DNA of 64,000 nt from Petaurus breviceps papuanus. Lineage: Eukaryota; Chordata; Mammalia; Diprotodontia; Petauridae. The notes beneath the pieces were generated by a model that did not search any database, had not been told where the DNA came from, and was given only the letters and a program-made list of their open reading frames with translations. The position numbers and the translations under genes were made by a program. The stretch covers positions 2,477,415-2,541,414 of the forward strand of contig JAMXIF010001194.1 of NCBI GenBank assembly GCA_028583685.1, written 5' to 3'. Below are positions 31,840 through 43,900 of the stretch, piece after piece (the first letter of the stretch is position 1; each line of letters begins with the position of its first letter).

Positions 31840-32880
31840 GGGACAGGTATAGAAACGGAAATAGAGATAATAAGAGAAGGTCAGACCAGACTAACCTCAT
31901 TTCCTTTTCTGACAAGAGAACATTGCAGATACAGTAGATATAATTTACCTAGATTTCAGCAAAAATTCTGACAAAATCTCTCATGCCATCCTCAATGACA
32001 GGCTAAAGATGTGAGCCAGTAAACCTTAAAAGAAGTATCTAGTTGACTGTTAATATGAACTGTCCCTTCTCCTAGATTGCTTGAAATGTTTACCAATGAC
32101 TCAGATAAAGGCAAGCTTATAAAATCTGTAGAAAACACAAAGCTGGAAGAAATACCTATAACAATGACAGTCAAAATCCAAAAATACTTCCATTCACTAA
32201 GATGGGCACCTAGGTGGTACAGTATAGTACCAAGCCTGGAGTCAGAAAGATCTGAGTTTAAATCCAGTTTCAGACACTTTACTAGACTAAAACACATTGT
32301 GTGTGCCTGAACAACATGACTACGGTGAGGGGCTGAAGCTAAAGTCCTACACTTGAACTAGAAAAAAAAAATCAATTTTGTGAGTACAAGTGGGAGAGTG
32401 ATGGCTAAAAAGCAGTTGGGTTTTTTTTTTCTGGAGAAGATTTATGGGTCTTAGCGGACTCTAAGTTTGGTATGACAACCAAAGAAAGCTGATGCAGTCT
32501 CGCAGATCTGGTCTTCTATGTGATCTTTTACAAGAGAGGCACAATGACCAGAACACGGAAGGTTCTGGTCCCATTGTATTCTCTTCATCGGACTAAATCT
32601 AGTATATTACATCATGTTCAGTTCTGGCACCACATTTTAAGGAAAACATTGTAAAGATAGAAAAGGTGAAAGGCAAGTAGGATCTTGAGAAGCTGGATAA
32701 CATGATAGTCAGCTGAAAAAAAATAGGGATGTTAAGCCTAGAAAAGCCTTCTAGGAGACATCGTAACTCACATCAAGCATTTGAAGGACATCATGTTGAC
32801 AGCTCAATTCTCCCTGGCCTCTGCAGGCAGAATTAAAAGCAATGTGTGTAAGTTTCAGAGAGGCAGCATTCGACTAGAGG
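31840..32880 (+). mobile_element. CR1/L3-like LINE fragment, sense, with nested SINE
   Basis: Reverse-transcriptase-region phrases: AGACCAGACTAACCTCATTT, GATATAATTTACCTAGATTT (coding DIIYLDF-like) and GTTTACCAATGACTCAGATA. The 3' part has CATGTTCAGTTCTGGCACCA, AGAAAAGGTGAAAGGC and GTTTCAGAGAGGCAGCATTC. A SINE lies within it at about 32203-32300. Many changes; inactive. Confidence 0.65.
32203..32300 (+). mobile_element. Truncated SINE nested in the CR1/L3 fragment
   Basis: GGGCACCTAGGTGGTACAGT, CTGGAGTCAGAAAGATCTGA and AAATCCAGTTTCAGACACTT; it lacks the usual CCCCAATTGCC end. Confidence 0.65.
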
Positions 32881-33079
32881 GACCACCAACTTCTCACTCT
32901 CCTTCCCCACCCACATCCAAACAATTACCTGTGGTACATCACTCAGGGCCTGCTAGCACAGGCCTGCACAGTATATGGCCCACAGGGCAGCCAGATGAGT
33001 TCAGGTACCACGGGTTACAAAAATCTCCCAAAATCCTTTGGCCTGTCCTATGTTGTACAGGCCTGCACTAGTAGATGGT

Positions 33080-33445
33080 AGCATACAGAGGTGGTGAGGA
33101 CCATGAAAAGTCTTCAGGAGAAGGAAGGATTTTAGCTGAGTCTTGAGATAAGCCAAAGAAAGAAGGAACAGTAAGGAGTCAGTTGTCACTGGATTGTAGG
33201 GTCCATGTTTCATAAAAGTCTGAGGGTGGGAGGAGGGAGAGAAGAGGTTATGAAGGTCTTTGAACCAGAGGATTTTTGTATTTGATCCTGGGGGTGATAG
33301 TTAGCCAATGGAGTTTACAGGGTAGAGGTGGAACATGGTCAGCTTTAGGGAAATCACTCTGATGGCTAAATGGAGGATAGGCTAGAGTGGGAAGAGACTT
33401 AAGGCAAGCAGATCCACTAGCAGGCTATTGCAATAGTAGATATTG
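33080..33445 (-). mobile_element. L2-type LINE fragment, antisense
   Basis: GAGTCTTGAGATAAGCCAAA, TTGTATTTGATCCTGGGGGT, TTAGCCAATGGAGTTTACAG, GGAACATGGTCAGCTTTAGG and CAGGCTATTGCAATAGTAGA, the inverted L2 series. Confidence 0.7.
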
Positions 33446-33619
33446 TTTGGTCGTTAAAGAATATCTGGTAAGTAATGGGCTGGGTCATTACAATCCAAAG
33501 TCAAGAAAGAAGAGATACACCAAAATGGGGGAAAAAAAACTCTAGAGCAGGACAAATAGTTTAGTACTATAGGATGTGTGAGTTACATGGGTCCTCAAAG
33601 TATATAGTGTTAGAAGATG

Positions 33620-33830
33620 GATGGAAAACAGTGCCAGGCACTGTGCTAAGCACTTTACAAATATTATCCCATTTGATCTGCCCCTGGAAGGTAAGTGCTT
33701 TTGTCAGCCCCCTTTCATAGCTGAAGAAACTGAGGCAGAGAGAGGTGACTTCCCCAAGGTCATGTGGCTGGTAAGTATATGAGGTCTCAGATCAATCTTT
33801 TTGCCTCCAGACCCACCTAGCTAGAAGAAG
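33620..33830 (-). repeat. MIR-type SINE, antisense
   Basis: CAGTGCCAGGCACTGTGCTA, ATTATCCCATTTGATCTGCC, GAAGAAACTGAGGCAGAGAG and CCCAAGGTCATGTGGCTGG. Confidence 0.75.
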
Positions 33831-33834
33831 CCTT

Positions 33835-33950
33835 GGAATATAGAACAAAGAATGGCAGAATTAGAAAGGTCTTTGGAATCGGAATTCCAGAGCTGGAAGG
33901 AATCCAAAGAACAAAGAATGACTGAGCATTGAATACCTGTCTTTTTACAT
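33835..33950 (-). repeat. Tail minisatellite, opposite orientation
   Basis: GAATATAGAACAAAGAATGG, CAGAATTAGAAAGGTC, TCCAGAGCTGGAAGGAATCC and AAAGAACAAAGAATG. Confidence 0.5.
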
Positions 33951-34059
33951 ATCAAGAAAGTGAGTCTCACCCAAGGTTAAACTCAGAACCAGACTCTGGC
34001 TTCCTATGATCTGTCCCAGATCACTGTACACGATAATTTACTTGCATACTTATGTTTCA

Positions 34060-34440
34060 GTGTGATACAGTAGAAGGAACAACAGGCTGGAAATCAAAAC
34101 CCCTGAGCTTTAGTCACAGTTTTGTCCCTTACTGCATGACCTTGGGCATCTCAAGACGTCAATTTTCTGATCTCTCAAATGGAGACGATAAATCAAAAGC
34201 TTCTCAGTACTGAGAGGAAGCTGCTGGCAGAGCAGATACTTGCCGTCAGGAAGATCTGGGTTCAACTCCAGTCTCAGAAAGATGTTATTAGTTATTTGAC
34301 TCTGGGCAAATCACTGCCCAAACCTCTGCCTACCTCAACTTCCTCAACCAAAATAATTATACTACCTCCCAGAATTGTTGTGAAGATAAAATGAGTAAAA
34401 TACTTAGCATTTTACTTAGCCTGGCTCAAAGGAGGAACTT
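34060..34440 (+). repeat. Two consecutive MIR/CORE-type SINEs
   Basis: The first has TGATACAGTAGAAGGAACAA and ACCTTGGGCATCTCAAG. The second (from about 34190) has GTCAGGAAGATCTGGGTTCA, CTGGGCAAATCACTGCCC and GAATTGTTGTGAAGATAAAA. Confidence 0.6.
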
Positions 34441-34564
34441 AAATTATTGTTTCCTTCCCTTCTATTCCCCTCTCAAGGCTGTTGAAAGGGAATTCAAGGA
34501 GACAGTGATTACTGAAACACTTTGGAAACTGAAATGTACTATACAGTTCACCATTTATTACTCA

Positions 34565-34790
34565 ATTACTGAGAGGCAACATGATACAGTAGAAAAAAGA
34601 AACAGATATGAAGTTGGGGGAGCTAGGTCTGAATAGTGGCTCTCTGTCACATTGTATCTGTGTGACCCTGGTCTAAGCCCTTAATTTTTCTGATTCTCCA
34701 GTTGTGCATCTATAAAAGGAAAGAGGTGAATACAAGATGAATGTAAGATATCCACAAAAGTTCCCTCCAGCTCAAGAGCTATTATCCCAT
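34565..34790 (+). repeat. MIR-type SINE
   Basis: GCAACATGATACAGTAGAAA, TGTGTGACCCTGGTCTAAGC and GTGCATCTATAAAAGGAAAG. Confidence 0.6.
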
Positions 34791-35024
34791 GACCCATCAA
34801 AACTACCACCAACTCCCTTGAGGGGGCACATGGGGGCAATACCATGCCTCTGTATCAGTGTCCTCCCTACTACCTTCCCTAGTTCAAGCCACACCAATAA
34901 GGCTGAGCCATGGGGATTTTCCAGGCTGCAGACAAAGTGAAGGTAAGGGAACAGTCAGGGATAATGGAATTTTGCCAGCCAAACATAAAGACCACAGTGA
35001 TAGTGCTTATTAGAGCAGATCCAG

Positions 35025-35115
35025 CCTTAAGGTCCCTTTTACCAACTCCAGCATTTTAAGTTCTAAGGTACCTTTCAGCTCTGACATTCTGTGTTCTAAG
35101 ATTCCTTCCAGTTCA
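35025..35115 (+). repeat. Tail minisatellite segment
   Basis: TTAAGGTCCCTTTTACCAAC, TTCTAAGGTACCTTTCAGCT and CTGACATTCTGTGTTCTAAG: about three units. Confidence 0.6.
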
Positions 35116-36059
35116 AACAATCTAAGTCTCTAGGTCTTCACTATTTTCACTGAAAAACATCTGAAAACTCTTTCCCAAGTAGAAAGAAAAGCAAGGCTGT
35201 CTGGCCAGCTCACCCACCAGTGAACTGGTTACCGACTGACCTTTACCAGTTGACCTTTGAAGGTCAATCTTGCACAGACAGGGTGTGGGTCTCCTATTTC
35301 TGAAAACTTCTGTCCCCACTAATGACCAAGACCCTCACATTCCTTAACTGAATGAAGCTAGGCAAACTTTCCTGAACCCAAGTTTGAGGAGAAAAAGTGA
35401 CTTGAGATGACTCCATCTCTCATCCCAGGCCTTAGAGCAAAGCAGGCTTGGCAAGTGTTTTGGGCTGAACATGAAGGGAAAGAGAGACAGAGAGCTGGTG
35501 CTGTTTTACAGACAGTGTGGGAGAGTGGGGCCTTCCCCAAGAAGGGGCCAAGAGAACAGTCTGGTCTATCTTTGTCAAGTGACATCATAAACGCTGTCCA
35601 CAGGTGAATCAGATGCTCTCCTCCTCCACTGCTCTCTGTCCTCCTCTGCCTCCCCTTTTTTTGAAGGCCAGACAGGCTCTGGGGATCCACAATACTCACT
35701 CTTCCTTGGCTCCTCAAACCAAGAGCAAGACCAACAGAAACTCACAAATTCAAATGACAGCAGTAGGTGGATAAGGTCAGTAAGAGACCATGGGCCTTTC
35801 TGTGTACATACCCACAGAGACTCACATGCATGTACATGGACACACACACATCTCATATTCCTAGAACAAGAAATCTGAAGGGGATGTTGCAGGATGTTAC
35901 AAATTATTCACCCAAGTTCAAGGAGAACTCAGTGGTCAATGCAGTCCCTGGAGGGAATTTCCATTTTCCTCCTTATCCAAAGGCAAGGCTTGGGTGCTTT
36001 CTTCTTAGACTGAAAAGTCAGGAAAAACTGAGGTGGGGAGAGAAGGGTCTTCCATATAT

Positions 36060-36180
36060 CTAGATTTCTAAGGTCCCTTCCAGCTCTAACACTGTGTTCT
36101 GAAATTCCTTCCAGCTCTGATAATATATACTCTATATACTAGAGGTTCCTTCCCCCTCTGACTTTCTATCAGTCTGAAAT
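36060..36180 (+). repeat. Tail minisatellite segment
   Basis: TTCTAAGGTCCCTTCCAGCT, CTAACACTGTGTTCTGAAAT and TCCTTCCAGCTCTGATAATA. Confidence 0.6.
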
Positions 36181-36719
36181 TCTTTGCCACAGAATGGAGG
36201 CAGGGACTCTATGACTCAGCCAGCTAGTCATACAGTCACTGCTCTGAGGAGAGTAAGGAGGAACTGAAGCAGAGGGGGAAAGCCAGGACGGTATTCTTGA
36301 TAATGCCAGTCACGACTAAGCAGGCACCAGGTCACTAAGCCACAGGCCACCCACCTCTCAATCGTGTTTCTTCAATTGAGAGGGAATCGTGGTTGCTAGA
36401 GATTGGGAGTCCGGACAAAGCAAACAGCTAGTCAGAAAGATTTCAGCATGTGGGGGGAGACTCCAGGGGGTCTGCTCCCTCCTTATTTACTCTGCAAACC
36501 ACAGCATCCTTGGGGAATAGGTCTGCTTACCTCTTCTCTGTTCCACAGCCCTGTGTCCTCAGTCCCAGGCCAGACCTCCAGGCCTGTTCTTCTCCCCTTG
36601 TCAATATGAAATGCTGGATATTCCTAGCTCAAAACTATCCAACTTTTCTGGCAGAGATAACTTTTCATTCCTGAGGTTGCTGACTTTTGTTCTTGCTAGC
36701 AATTCAAATACATGCATTT

Positions 36720-36955
36720 CACAGGGATATTGAGACAGAAGGGACATCAGAGTCCCTCGTTTTGTACATGGGGAAACTTGAGACAAGAGAAAGGAATTTG
36801 CCAAAAGTTACACTGAGAGCTTTATACTTTTTAAAATTCATCCTCCCTAGAGTGACATAGGATTTTAGCACTAAAAATTACCTTAGAATCTAATCCCCAT
36901 CAACGATACAGCTGAGGAAATTGTGGATCAAGGAGATTTAAAATCACTCTTATTT
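36720..36955 (-). repeat. Two MIR-type SINE fragments, antisense
   Basis: First: TGTACATGGGGAAACTTGAG and TTGCCAAAAGTTACACTGAG. Second: TACCTTAGAATCTAATCCCC and ATACAGCTGAGGAAATTGTG. Confidence 0.5.
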
Positions 36956-37379
36956 TTTCTCCTATTTCTTCTACCCTGATCTAAGTCCTTCCCCTCCTCC
37001 TCATGCAATACCCTTTAAAATTTTTAAAGTTGGTTTCAGAATGGCTAAAGTACCAGTCAAGTTGGTTCAGGGTAGGATCCCATTAGTCAGCCACAGAGGA
37101 GAAAAGCTCCTTTCTCTTAATACAAATGTTACCTCAATATGCCACCAATACTTGTATTCCCAATGGGCTGTCCCCTTTCCACACTCTTAACACAACCTTC
37201 TAGTTCTTCCATTTCATCACCTCCTAAAGGTGACTCAGTTTTGCCCCCATCCTCATCCTAACAAAAATTAAAATGGCTCCCTGCAACACTACTTAGACGA
37301 TAAATGCCTAAATTTTGTATGTCGCCTAGCATCTCCCATAGTACTATCTACACACCAGTCATAGTGACAGTCTGTTTAA

Positions 37380-37545
37380 TGGTATTGTCAGCATTTAAAG
37401 GGGCCTTAGAGATCATCTGGTTTGACATATCTAGTCTGTTTCTGAGGAAACAAGGCCAAGAAGAGGATATATTGCTTAACTCAAGGTCACTCAGCAAGCT
37501 AGTAGGAAAATGAATACCAAAAGCTCTTCTGACTTCTAGTACAGT
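37380..37545 (-). repeat. MIR-type SINE fragment, antisense
   Basis: GGGGCCTTAGAGATCATCTG, CTGAGGAAACAAGGCC and CTCAAGGTCACTCAGCAAGC. Confidence 0.5.
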
Positions 37546-37650
37546 ATTTCTTTCCACTTTATCAGGCTACCTGTTGTTGCTGAGTCATTCATAAAGCATT
37601 TTACAGTTACAAAGTTTTATATATTATCTTATAGGATACTCACAGAAGCA

Positions 37651-37675
37651 TAATAATAATAATAATAATAATAAT
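37651..37675 (+). repeat. (TAA)n microsatellite
   Basis: Eight uninterrupted TAA units. Confidence 0.95.
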
Positions 37676-37802
37676 GCCCTTTCCTTTAAGGATGAAAAAT
37701 AATCATGAAATTACACGAACAAGTCCAATGGTCATTTCAATATACCCGGCTGCCAATGTCAGCATCCCTACCAATAACAAAAAGTTCTATGCACCTACAG
37801 AG

Positions 37803-38165
37803 GTAGGTAGATGGTGCAATGGATAGAGCCCAATTCAAATCTGACAGCAGTCACTCATTCTGTGATCCTGAGCAAGTCACTTAAATTCTGACTGCCTCAG
37901 TTTCCTAGTCTATAAAAGGGGGACAGTAATCACACCTACTTCCCAAGATTGTTATGAAGATCAAATAAGATAATATTTGCAAAGCACTTACCACTTAGGT
38001 GACACAGTGGAGAGAGTACTGGGCCTGGACTCTGAACAACCTGAGTTCAAATCCAGCTTCAGGCATTTACTAGTTGTATGACATTGGGCCACTCACTTAA
38101 CCTCATCATCTGCTACCTCTTGTTGTTGGTAGCATAATGCGCGGCACATAAATGCCTGTTGTCTA
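37803..38165 (+). repeat. Two consecutive MIR/CORE-type SINEs
   Basis: First (to about 37993): GTAGATGGTGCAATGGATAG, TCAGTTTCCTAGTCTATAAA and AAGATTGTTATGAAGATCAA. Second: TTAGGTGACACAGTGGAGAG, GTTCAAATCCAGCTTCAGGC and TTGGGCCACTCACTTAACC. Confidence 0.7.
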
Positions 38166-38517
38166 TCTATCTAGACAAACACTAAGATCAAATGTTTTTA
38201 CTTAAGGAGCCAGAAATAAAACTAGCCTCAAGCAAGCTAGTCTGAGATAACCACGGGCTGTTTTCACTCTAAGACTCTTAAGAGCTTCCACGAAGAACAC
38301 ATGCACAGTGTTTTTTAGGGTTAGTTCAAACTTCCTCCAAATTAGCCTTCCCTGATCCTGGAGTCACCCTGTTGTACTTGAAAGATCATTATATGTAGAA
38401 CCCCAACTCAGTTCCTCTCTGAGTGTCAGCTTCTTCTTCTGGAAAATGAGCTCAGAGTTTCCTTCCCACTCTAAATCATAGGATCTTACATTACATGCAA
38501 GTAATCTCTCCTTGTAA

Positions 38518-38753
38518 GGGCAGCTAGGTGTCATGGTATGTAGAGTACCAGAGGACCTGAGTTCAAGTCAGACCAGACACTTACTAGCTGTGTGACCCTG
38601 AGAAAGTCACTTTAACACTGTTTGCCTCAGTTTCCTCATCCATAAAATTAGCTCTAGAAGGGGAAGTAGGAAAACCACTCCACTATCTTGGCCAAGAAAA
38701 CACCAAATGGGGTCACAAAGGATCAGAAAAGACTGAAATAACTGACCAACAAC
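38518..38753 (+). mobile_element. Long-form marsupial SINE with 15-bp target duplication
   Basis: GGGCAGCTAGGTGTCATGGT, AGCTGTGTGACCCTGAGAAA, CCTCAGTTTCCTCATCCATA, CAAATGGGGTCACAAAGGAT and a 3' end CTGACCAACAAC. It is flanked by exact copies of AATCTCTCCTTGTAA (38503-38517 and 38754-38768). Confidence 0.92.
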
Positions 38754-38814
38754 AATCTCTCCTTGTAACTCCTATTATCTATACTGTCTGTTACCAATGA
38801 TCATTTCATTTTCT

Positions 38815-40560
38815 ATATGATGAGGACCTTCCACAGAAATCAGCACTGATTACATTGGTGACTTCAATGCAAAAGTAGACGCAGGGGAGGGTAACAAAAA
38901 CTATGCTGAAGATAAAGCATTCAATTCAGATAAGTACAATATGATCTATTTAAATGAGTTATAAATGTTGACAAATTGGAATGGTTCAAAATTGTGATCA
39001 ATGCAGATTATAACCATTTCCTGAGGAAGTTTACCTGATACAGATCAATTACCCTAAGAAGAAAGCCTAGAAAACACTCCAGCCAGCAAAGCACTGCCAA
39101 GCAGAGAACACCACCAATTTAGAATATAAACTCATTTCCAAAATCTTACAGAAGAGGATGGAAAATATGGGCAGTACTGCCTCACAAAATAGAAAGAAGT
39201 AGGAGGAAAAAGAACTTTGTAGAAACTTTAGTCCCATTCTAAGCCATATACCTCATGGACATTTAACAGTGAAACAAGAAAAAAGATTAACTGATTTTAA
39301 AAACAGAAAAGACTGTTAGGGCTTCTATTTAAAACAACAATCATCACTCTTCTATCAACAGCAGTAGAAATGGTACACTTTGGTCTCTGAAATCACAGCT
39401 CTCATGGGAGGAAGCAGAAAGGATACTGATGAGACAACAAAGCTGAGCGCAACAGCTGGACTACACCAGGCTATATGGAGGGGGTTCACGCAATAGTCAA
39501 CACGATTTTGAGGATGCTAAAGGGTTACTTCAAGATGGTGGGGAAAGGGAAGGATACTAAATGCTTGGGGGGGAAACGTTATAGACCGTAGTATTGCTGC
39601 AAAAAAAGCAAGGGAGAAAATATCAGTAACGACGAATCCGTAAGTCTACGTTCCCATCTCAGTCTTTATGAGAACAATCTACAATAGCATCCTTGATTAA
39701 AAATAAATATAATAAAGCAGCATCCTTTAATTAAAAAGTACATAGGCAAGCTACTGAAAACAATATTCTACAAAAGACCAACTCTTTGCAATCACAAAAT
39801 TGGCTGAAAGATCTGTAGAAAACATAATCTTCCACTGTTCCTTTTTTGTTGATGTACATAAAAATGCACTTGATTTGGTAAAGTGAAACTTCACTTCCAA
39901 CAAGGTGTCTCCTATGTATACGTTAAAAATCATATAAAATATGGGGCGGCCAGGTAGCACAGTGAGTAAGAGCACCAGCCCCAGAGTTGGGATGACCTGG
40001 GATCGAATCTGGGCTCAGACACTTAACACCCACCCAGAAACACCTGGCCGTGTAACCTTGAGCAAGTTACTTAACCCCAATTGCTTAGGGGTGGCCAGGT
40101 GGCACAGTAAGAGCACCAGCCCCAGAGTTGGGATGACCTGGGATCAAATCCAGGCTCAGATACTTACCACCACACTCAGAAATAACTGGCTGTGTAACCT
40201 TGAGCAAGTTACTTAACCCCAATTGCTTTTTTAAAAAATCACATAAAATATCTTCAAATACTTAACAACAGTAATAACTCAGCTCAGCTCAACAACCCTC
40301 TGATTATTCTTATCAAGTAAAGCACAAAACACAATAAAGTTTATTTATCACTGTCATGGAGAATGTTCAATTCAATCTAAATTCTGAAGAGGGATTCCCT
40401 ATAAATAGAGAAATCCCCCAGATGCTCCTGTCTATAAATGCCATTATGCTGATTTTTCAAACAAGAATATCACAGAGCCTCCTAAATGACATCCATATCA
40501 CTTAAAAGCTTGTCCTAACCATGTATACAGAAGGAAAAAAGAAAGTAAATGAAAGTTACC
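38815..40560 (+). mobile_element. RTE-type LINE fragment interrupted by a SINE dimer
   Basis: The 5' part includes ATTGGTGACTTCAATGCAAA, encoding the GDFNAK-like motif of an AP endonuclease (read IGDFNAKVD). Downstream, about 39840-39885 reads VDVHKNALDLV, recalling the RT motif DFKKAFDSV. About 40390-40540 resembles the later RT region. This spacing fits an RTE/BovB-type LINE. The frame is broken many times. SINE units at 39943-40232 split it. Confidence 0.55.
39943..40232 (+). mobile_element. Head-to-tail SINE dimer inside the RTE LINE
   Basis: Two monomers of about 140 bp, each opening GGSSYGGCCAGGTRGCACAG and each ending AACCCCAATTGCTT, directly abut at about 40086. One target duplication encloses the pair: AAAAATCATATAAAATAT (39925-39942) and AAAAATCACATAAAATAT (40234-40251), so they probably inserted as one unit. 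The monomers share the variant GTTGGGATGACCTGGGATC, also seen in the SINE at 56.2 kb. Confidence 0.9.
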
Positions 40561-41984
40561 TGACTGTGACATGCAGCTGAATGGGTAACCCCATAGAACT
40601 GCCATCTCAGTACACATCTCAGGGAATTACCTGACCAAAAACTGAACAGGAAGAGGAGAGGTCCTCTGTTTTCTTTTCCATAAAATGAAGTTGTTCTATA
40701 TCTCTTGAGATTCTTTTCAGTTCTTACATTCTTTTGGAAAACAACAAATTGCTTTTTTTTCCAATCTTAATTCCTTTTTCTTTTTTGTCAACTTCATTTC
40801 TGAATATATTTCCACTGTCGAACTCAGAGCCCTTCACTTATAACAAAGATATAAAAAGAAAAAAACAGCTTGGGGAAAAACAACCAACAGGCTAATCAAT
40901 CACTTCTGATACAACAGAACATGTACAAAAAGATGTCCAAGATTCCACAATCATAGTGGAATGGTCTCTGCAGTCAATGTATTTTCTCAACTCTTCTCCA
41001 ACTCCAGTTTTGGTCATTATAATTTCACTGCCCAGAAGAAGCAGTAACAAGTCACCAGAAGACAGATGGAAAAGGAAGTTATTGGGCAGAACAGAGGTAC
41101 CAAATTTTACAAATAAGTAAAGTGGGGCTCAGGATGGGAAAGTGATTTACCCCCTGGTCACAAAGCTGGTAAATGTTCAGAGTCAAAGGCAGGTTTCTCC
41201 TGACTTAAAAGGTCTGAAACCACAGGACTAATCCCTTCTCACCTTTTTATCATAACTCCATTCAACATAAGTACTTCTAAAGCCACAAATTTTTAGGAAA
41301 GGGGCACTGAGGACCATCAAATCAAAGTGTTCTAGAACCAAAAAGTACCTCAAAGGCTACCAAGGCTTTTTTCTATTCATAGAGAAAGGGTGTGGTGCTA
41401 GGGAGGAGGTTCAATCTCCCCCTTTCACGGAGCTGGAGTGATTTGCGCCCACACGGGGAAGCAGTTACCTAGCCTGGACCAGAACCTAGATATCCTGCCT
41501 TACAGTACTATCCTGTTTCCAGTAGGCCATGTTGCTTCCCACAAGGTTGGGTGACAGGGGGAACAATAAGGGGAAGGTTGGAGATCAACACGATGTGCCC
41601 TCCTCATCCTTCTCCAATGCAGGAAATGAAGCGAAAAACATGTTATAAACAAGTTATTGTGAGCATGGCTGCTGCAACTATTGGGGGGAGGGTAGATAAT
41701 CCCCCTCCTAGAAATATACTAAAATCCCTTAATCCCTTCCAGCTTAATTTTTCCCTCCAGAACCCTTTGTGTGGATCTCTCCCTCACTCCTATCACTGAT
41801 TTGAGTACATTATCATATTCCAGAAGTAGATAGTAAGAGGTAAGCTCCTTGAGAACAGGATCTATGTCACTTTTCATCTCTGTATACCACCCCTCCACTT
41901 AGCACTCAGGTCCTGCATAGAAGGCCATTAATAACTGCTTAATAAAAACCATGATTGGCTTTCTTTTTCCTCCTCCACAAAGGA

Positions 41985-42190
41985 TGGCTGTGGCTTTACA
42001 ACTGCTGTTTCCTACAGTCAAAGCCCAGCTCAAGACCCACCCACTACTGATCTCTTCTTTCCATGGCTTTACTTTATGTATTTACTCCATGTCTATAGAT
42101 AGTGCATGGGTCTATCTATAATTGTTACTTTGTCTTTTTTTCCCTAATGAGGCTGTGAGCCCCAGGAAAGAAGTCTTAGAGGCTGTCACA
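41985..42190 (+). repeat. L2-type LINE 3' region, sense
   Basis: AAAGCCCAGCTCAAGACCCA, TTTATGTATTTACTCCATGT and GAGGCTGTGAGCCCCAGGAA. Confidence 0.5.
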
Positions 42191-42504
42191 AAACTCCTCA
42201 AAAACTGCACAAATAACTCCTTTCTTCTCAAGAGATTCAAGACCAGTGCATTCAGGGAATAGAGCAGGACTGGAATCTAGTCTCAACTCTTCTGACTGTG
42301 AGACCTTAGGAAATTCTCTTCCACTTCAGGACCAACACCTAGCTGTCAGTTCAACACATACATAGGAGGTGTATTTATTAAATTACTAGTTGACTGGACT
42401 GCCTTCAAGAGAAATATAGAAGTTGGGTGGAAGATATTGAGTTCTGCTTTGGACTTGTTGGGACTGAGATGCCCAGGAACAGGAAGGAAAGAAGGATGGA
42501 AGGA

Positions 42505-42615
42505 TTTTTTAAGCCCTTATGTGCAAAGCATTATGCTAAGGTCTAGGGATACAAATAGAAAGTAAGGCAGTACATGGTCTCAAGGAGCTTACATTCTAAT
42601 GGGAAAGACACATAA
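42505..42615 (-). repeat. L2-type 3' end, antisense
   Basis: AAGCATTATGCTAAGGTCTA, GGGATACAAATAGAAAGTAA and AAGGAGCTTACATTCTAATG. Confidence 0.7.
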
Positions 42616-42814
42616 CTTCAGTTGGAAATGTCCACTGGCCAGTTGGTGACAGAACTAGCCTTTAGGAGAGAGGGTAGGGGCTAGATCTGGAAATCATGTG
42701 CATAGAGATGAATACTGAACACATGAGAACTTGTATGATATGAAAGAAAGAAAAAAAGAGAAAGAGAGAAAAGTAGTAGTAAATTCAGGAGTCATCTCCA
42801 TAGACCCTAAAGAA

Positions 42815-42985
42815 TCTAAGAGCTGAAAAGGATCTTAAGAGATATAGAACAACTTCATTTTATGGAAAAGAAAACAGAGGACCAGAGGGCAAATGACTTG
42901 CCCAAGGTCACACAGTAAGTTAACGTCAGAGCCAGGATTTGAACCCAGTAGTGCTGACTAATGCTCTATCATCAGATCCATGCTT
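42815..42985 (-). repeat. MIR-type SINE, antisense
   Basis: GAGCTGAAAAGGATCTTAAG, ATTTTATGGAAAAGAAAACA, TTGCCCAAGGTCACACAGTA and GCCAGGATTTGAACCCAGTA. Confidence 0.75.
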
Positions 42986-43900
42986 CACTCTCTTCCACAA
43001 TTTGTCCCTTTCTTCAGTCCCCAAAAGGAGATCTTTCATGAAATGAACATGGTAGAGTCTGGAGAAGTCCCCTGACACAAGAACCTATCCTTTCTTTCCT
43101 GTTTTCATTCCTGAAAAATCCCAAGCCCCAGCTCCCAGGCTAGGGCCTTGGGCTGGGTTTTGGGAAAATCAGAGAGGAAACTCCAGTAGGATCCCAGAGC
43201 AGAGCTGCACTATTTTTACATTCTCTCCCATTTGTGTATTGTTTGCAGGCCAGAGAGCACACTCCCCTGCTGCCCAGGAGGGATTACTCACCCACCAACC
43301 CTAGAAACAATTGTTTGGGGAGAAAGGAGAAAAAAACTCTCCCACTTAAGAAAAACAAAAACAACTTGGAAGTCATTGTCTTCAGACATCAAGTGTCAAC
43401 TTCCATTGTTCCTGGCTCACATTCCACTCATTGTCCGGGTGCTATCCGCCAAAGGGACCCCAGCACAGCCAACCCACAGGCTCAGCCTTTCCCTCACTCC
43501 TTACCTCCCAACAGCCAAGAAAACACTTTGTTCAGTTATTTTTTTTAATGGGTTCAGATTATGCTCGTCCTATTGAAAATACCACCCAAAGCAGGCCTGA
43601 AGCTAAGCCTTCCCTGGGTTTTCAGTCTTGGCTCTGTAGACTGAAATAAGTCATTTCCAATTCTCTTAGTCCTGTTCTCCAATGTAAAACAAGGAGGCAC
43701 TGGACTTACCTGGAGCCACAAACATTTTTTAAATAGTTTGAAGACTATTTCAATATCATTGGCTTCCTTTGTAATCTTATGTATTCTATTTTATGCTTTT
43801 CAAATCATTATTCTGAGATGGGGTCCATACTGTTCTCACTGCAGCTGGGTGAACTTCAGGGGTCCATGACCCAGAAAGGCTTAAGAACTCCAGTTTTAGG

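Noticed and set aside
35575-36063. Open frames of 93-98 codons on both strands near 35.6-36.0 kb
   Set aside because: No homology recognised and the frames overlap each other; no acceptor/donor pair gives a PREX1-compatible exon.
39941-40216. 91-codon open frame with an internal peptide repeat (STSPRVGMTWDQIQAQ-like)
   Set aside because: It is the translated SINE dimer; the repeat is simply the two monomers.
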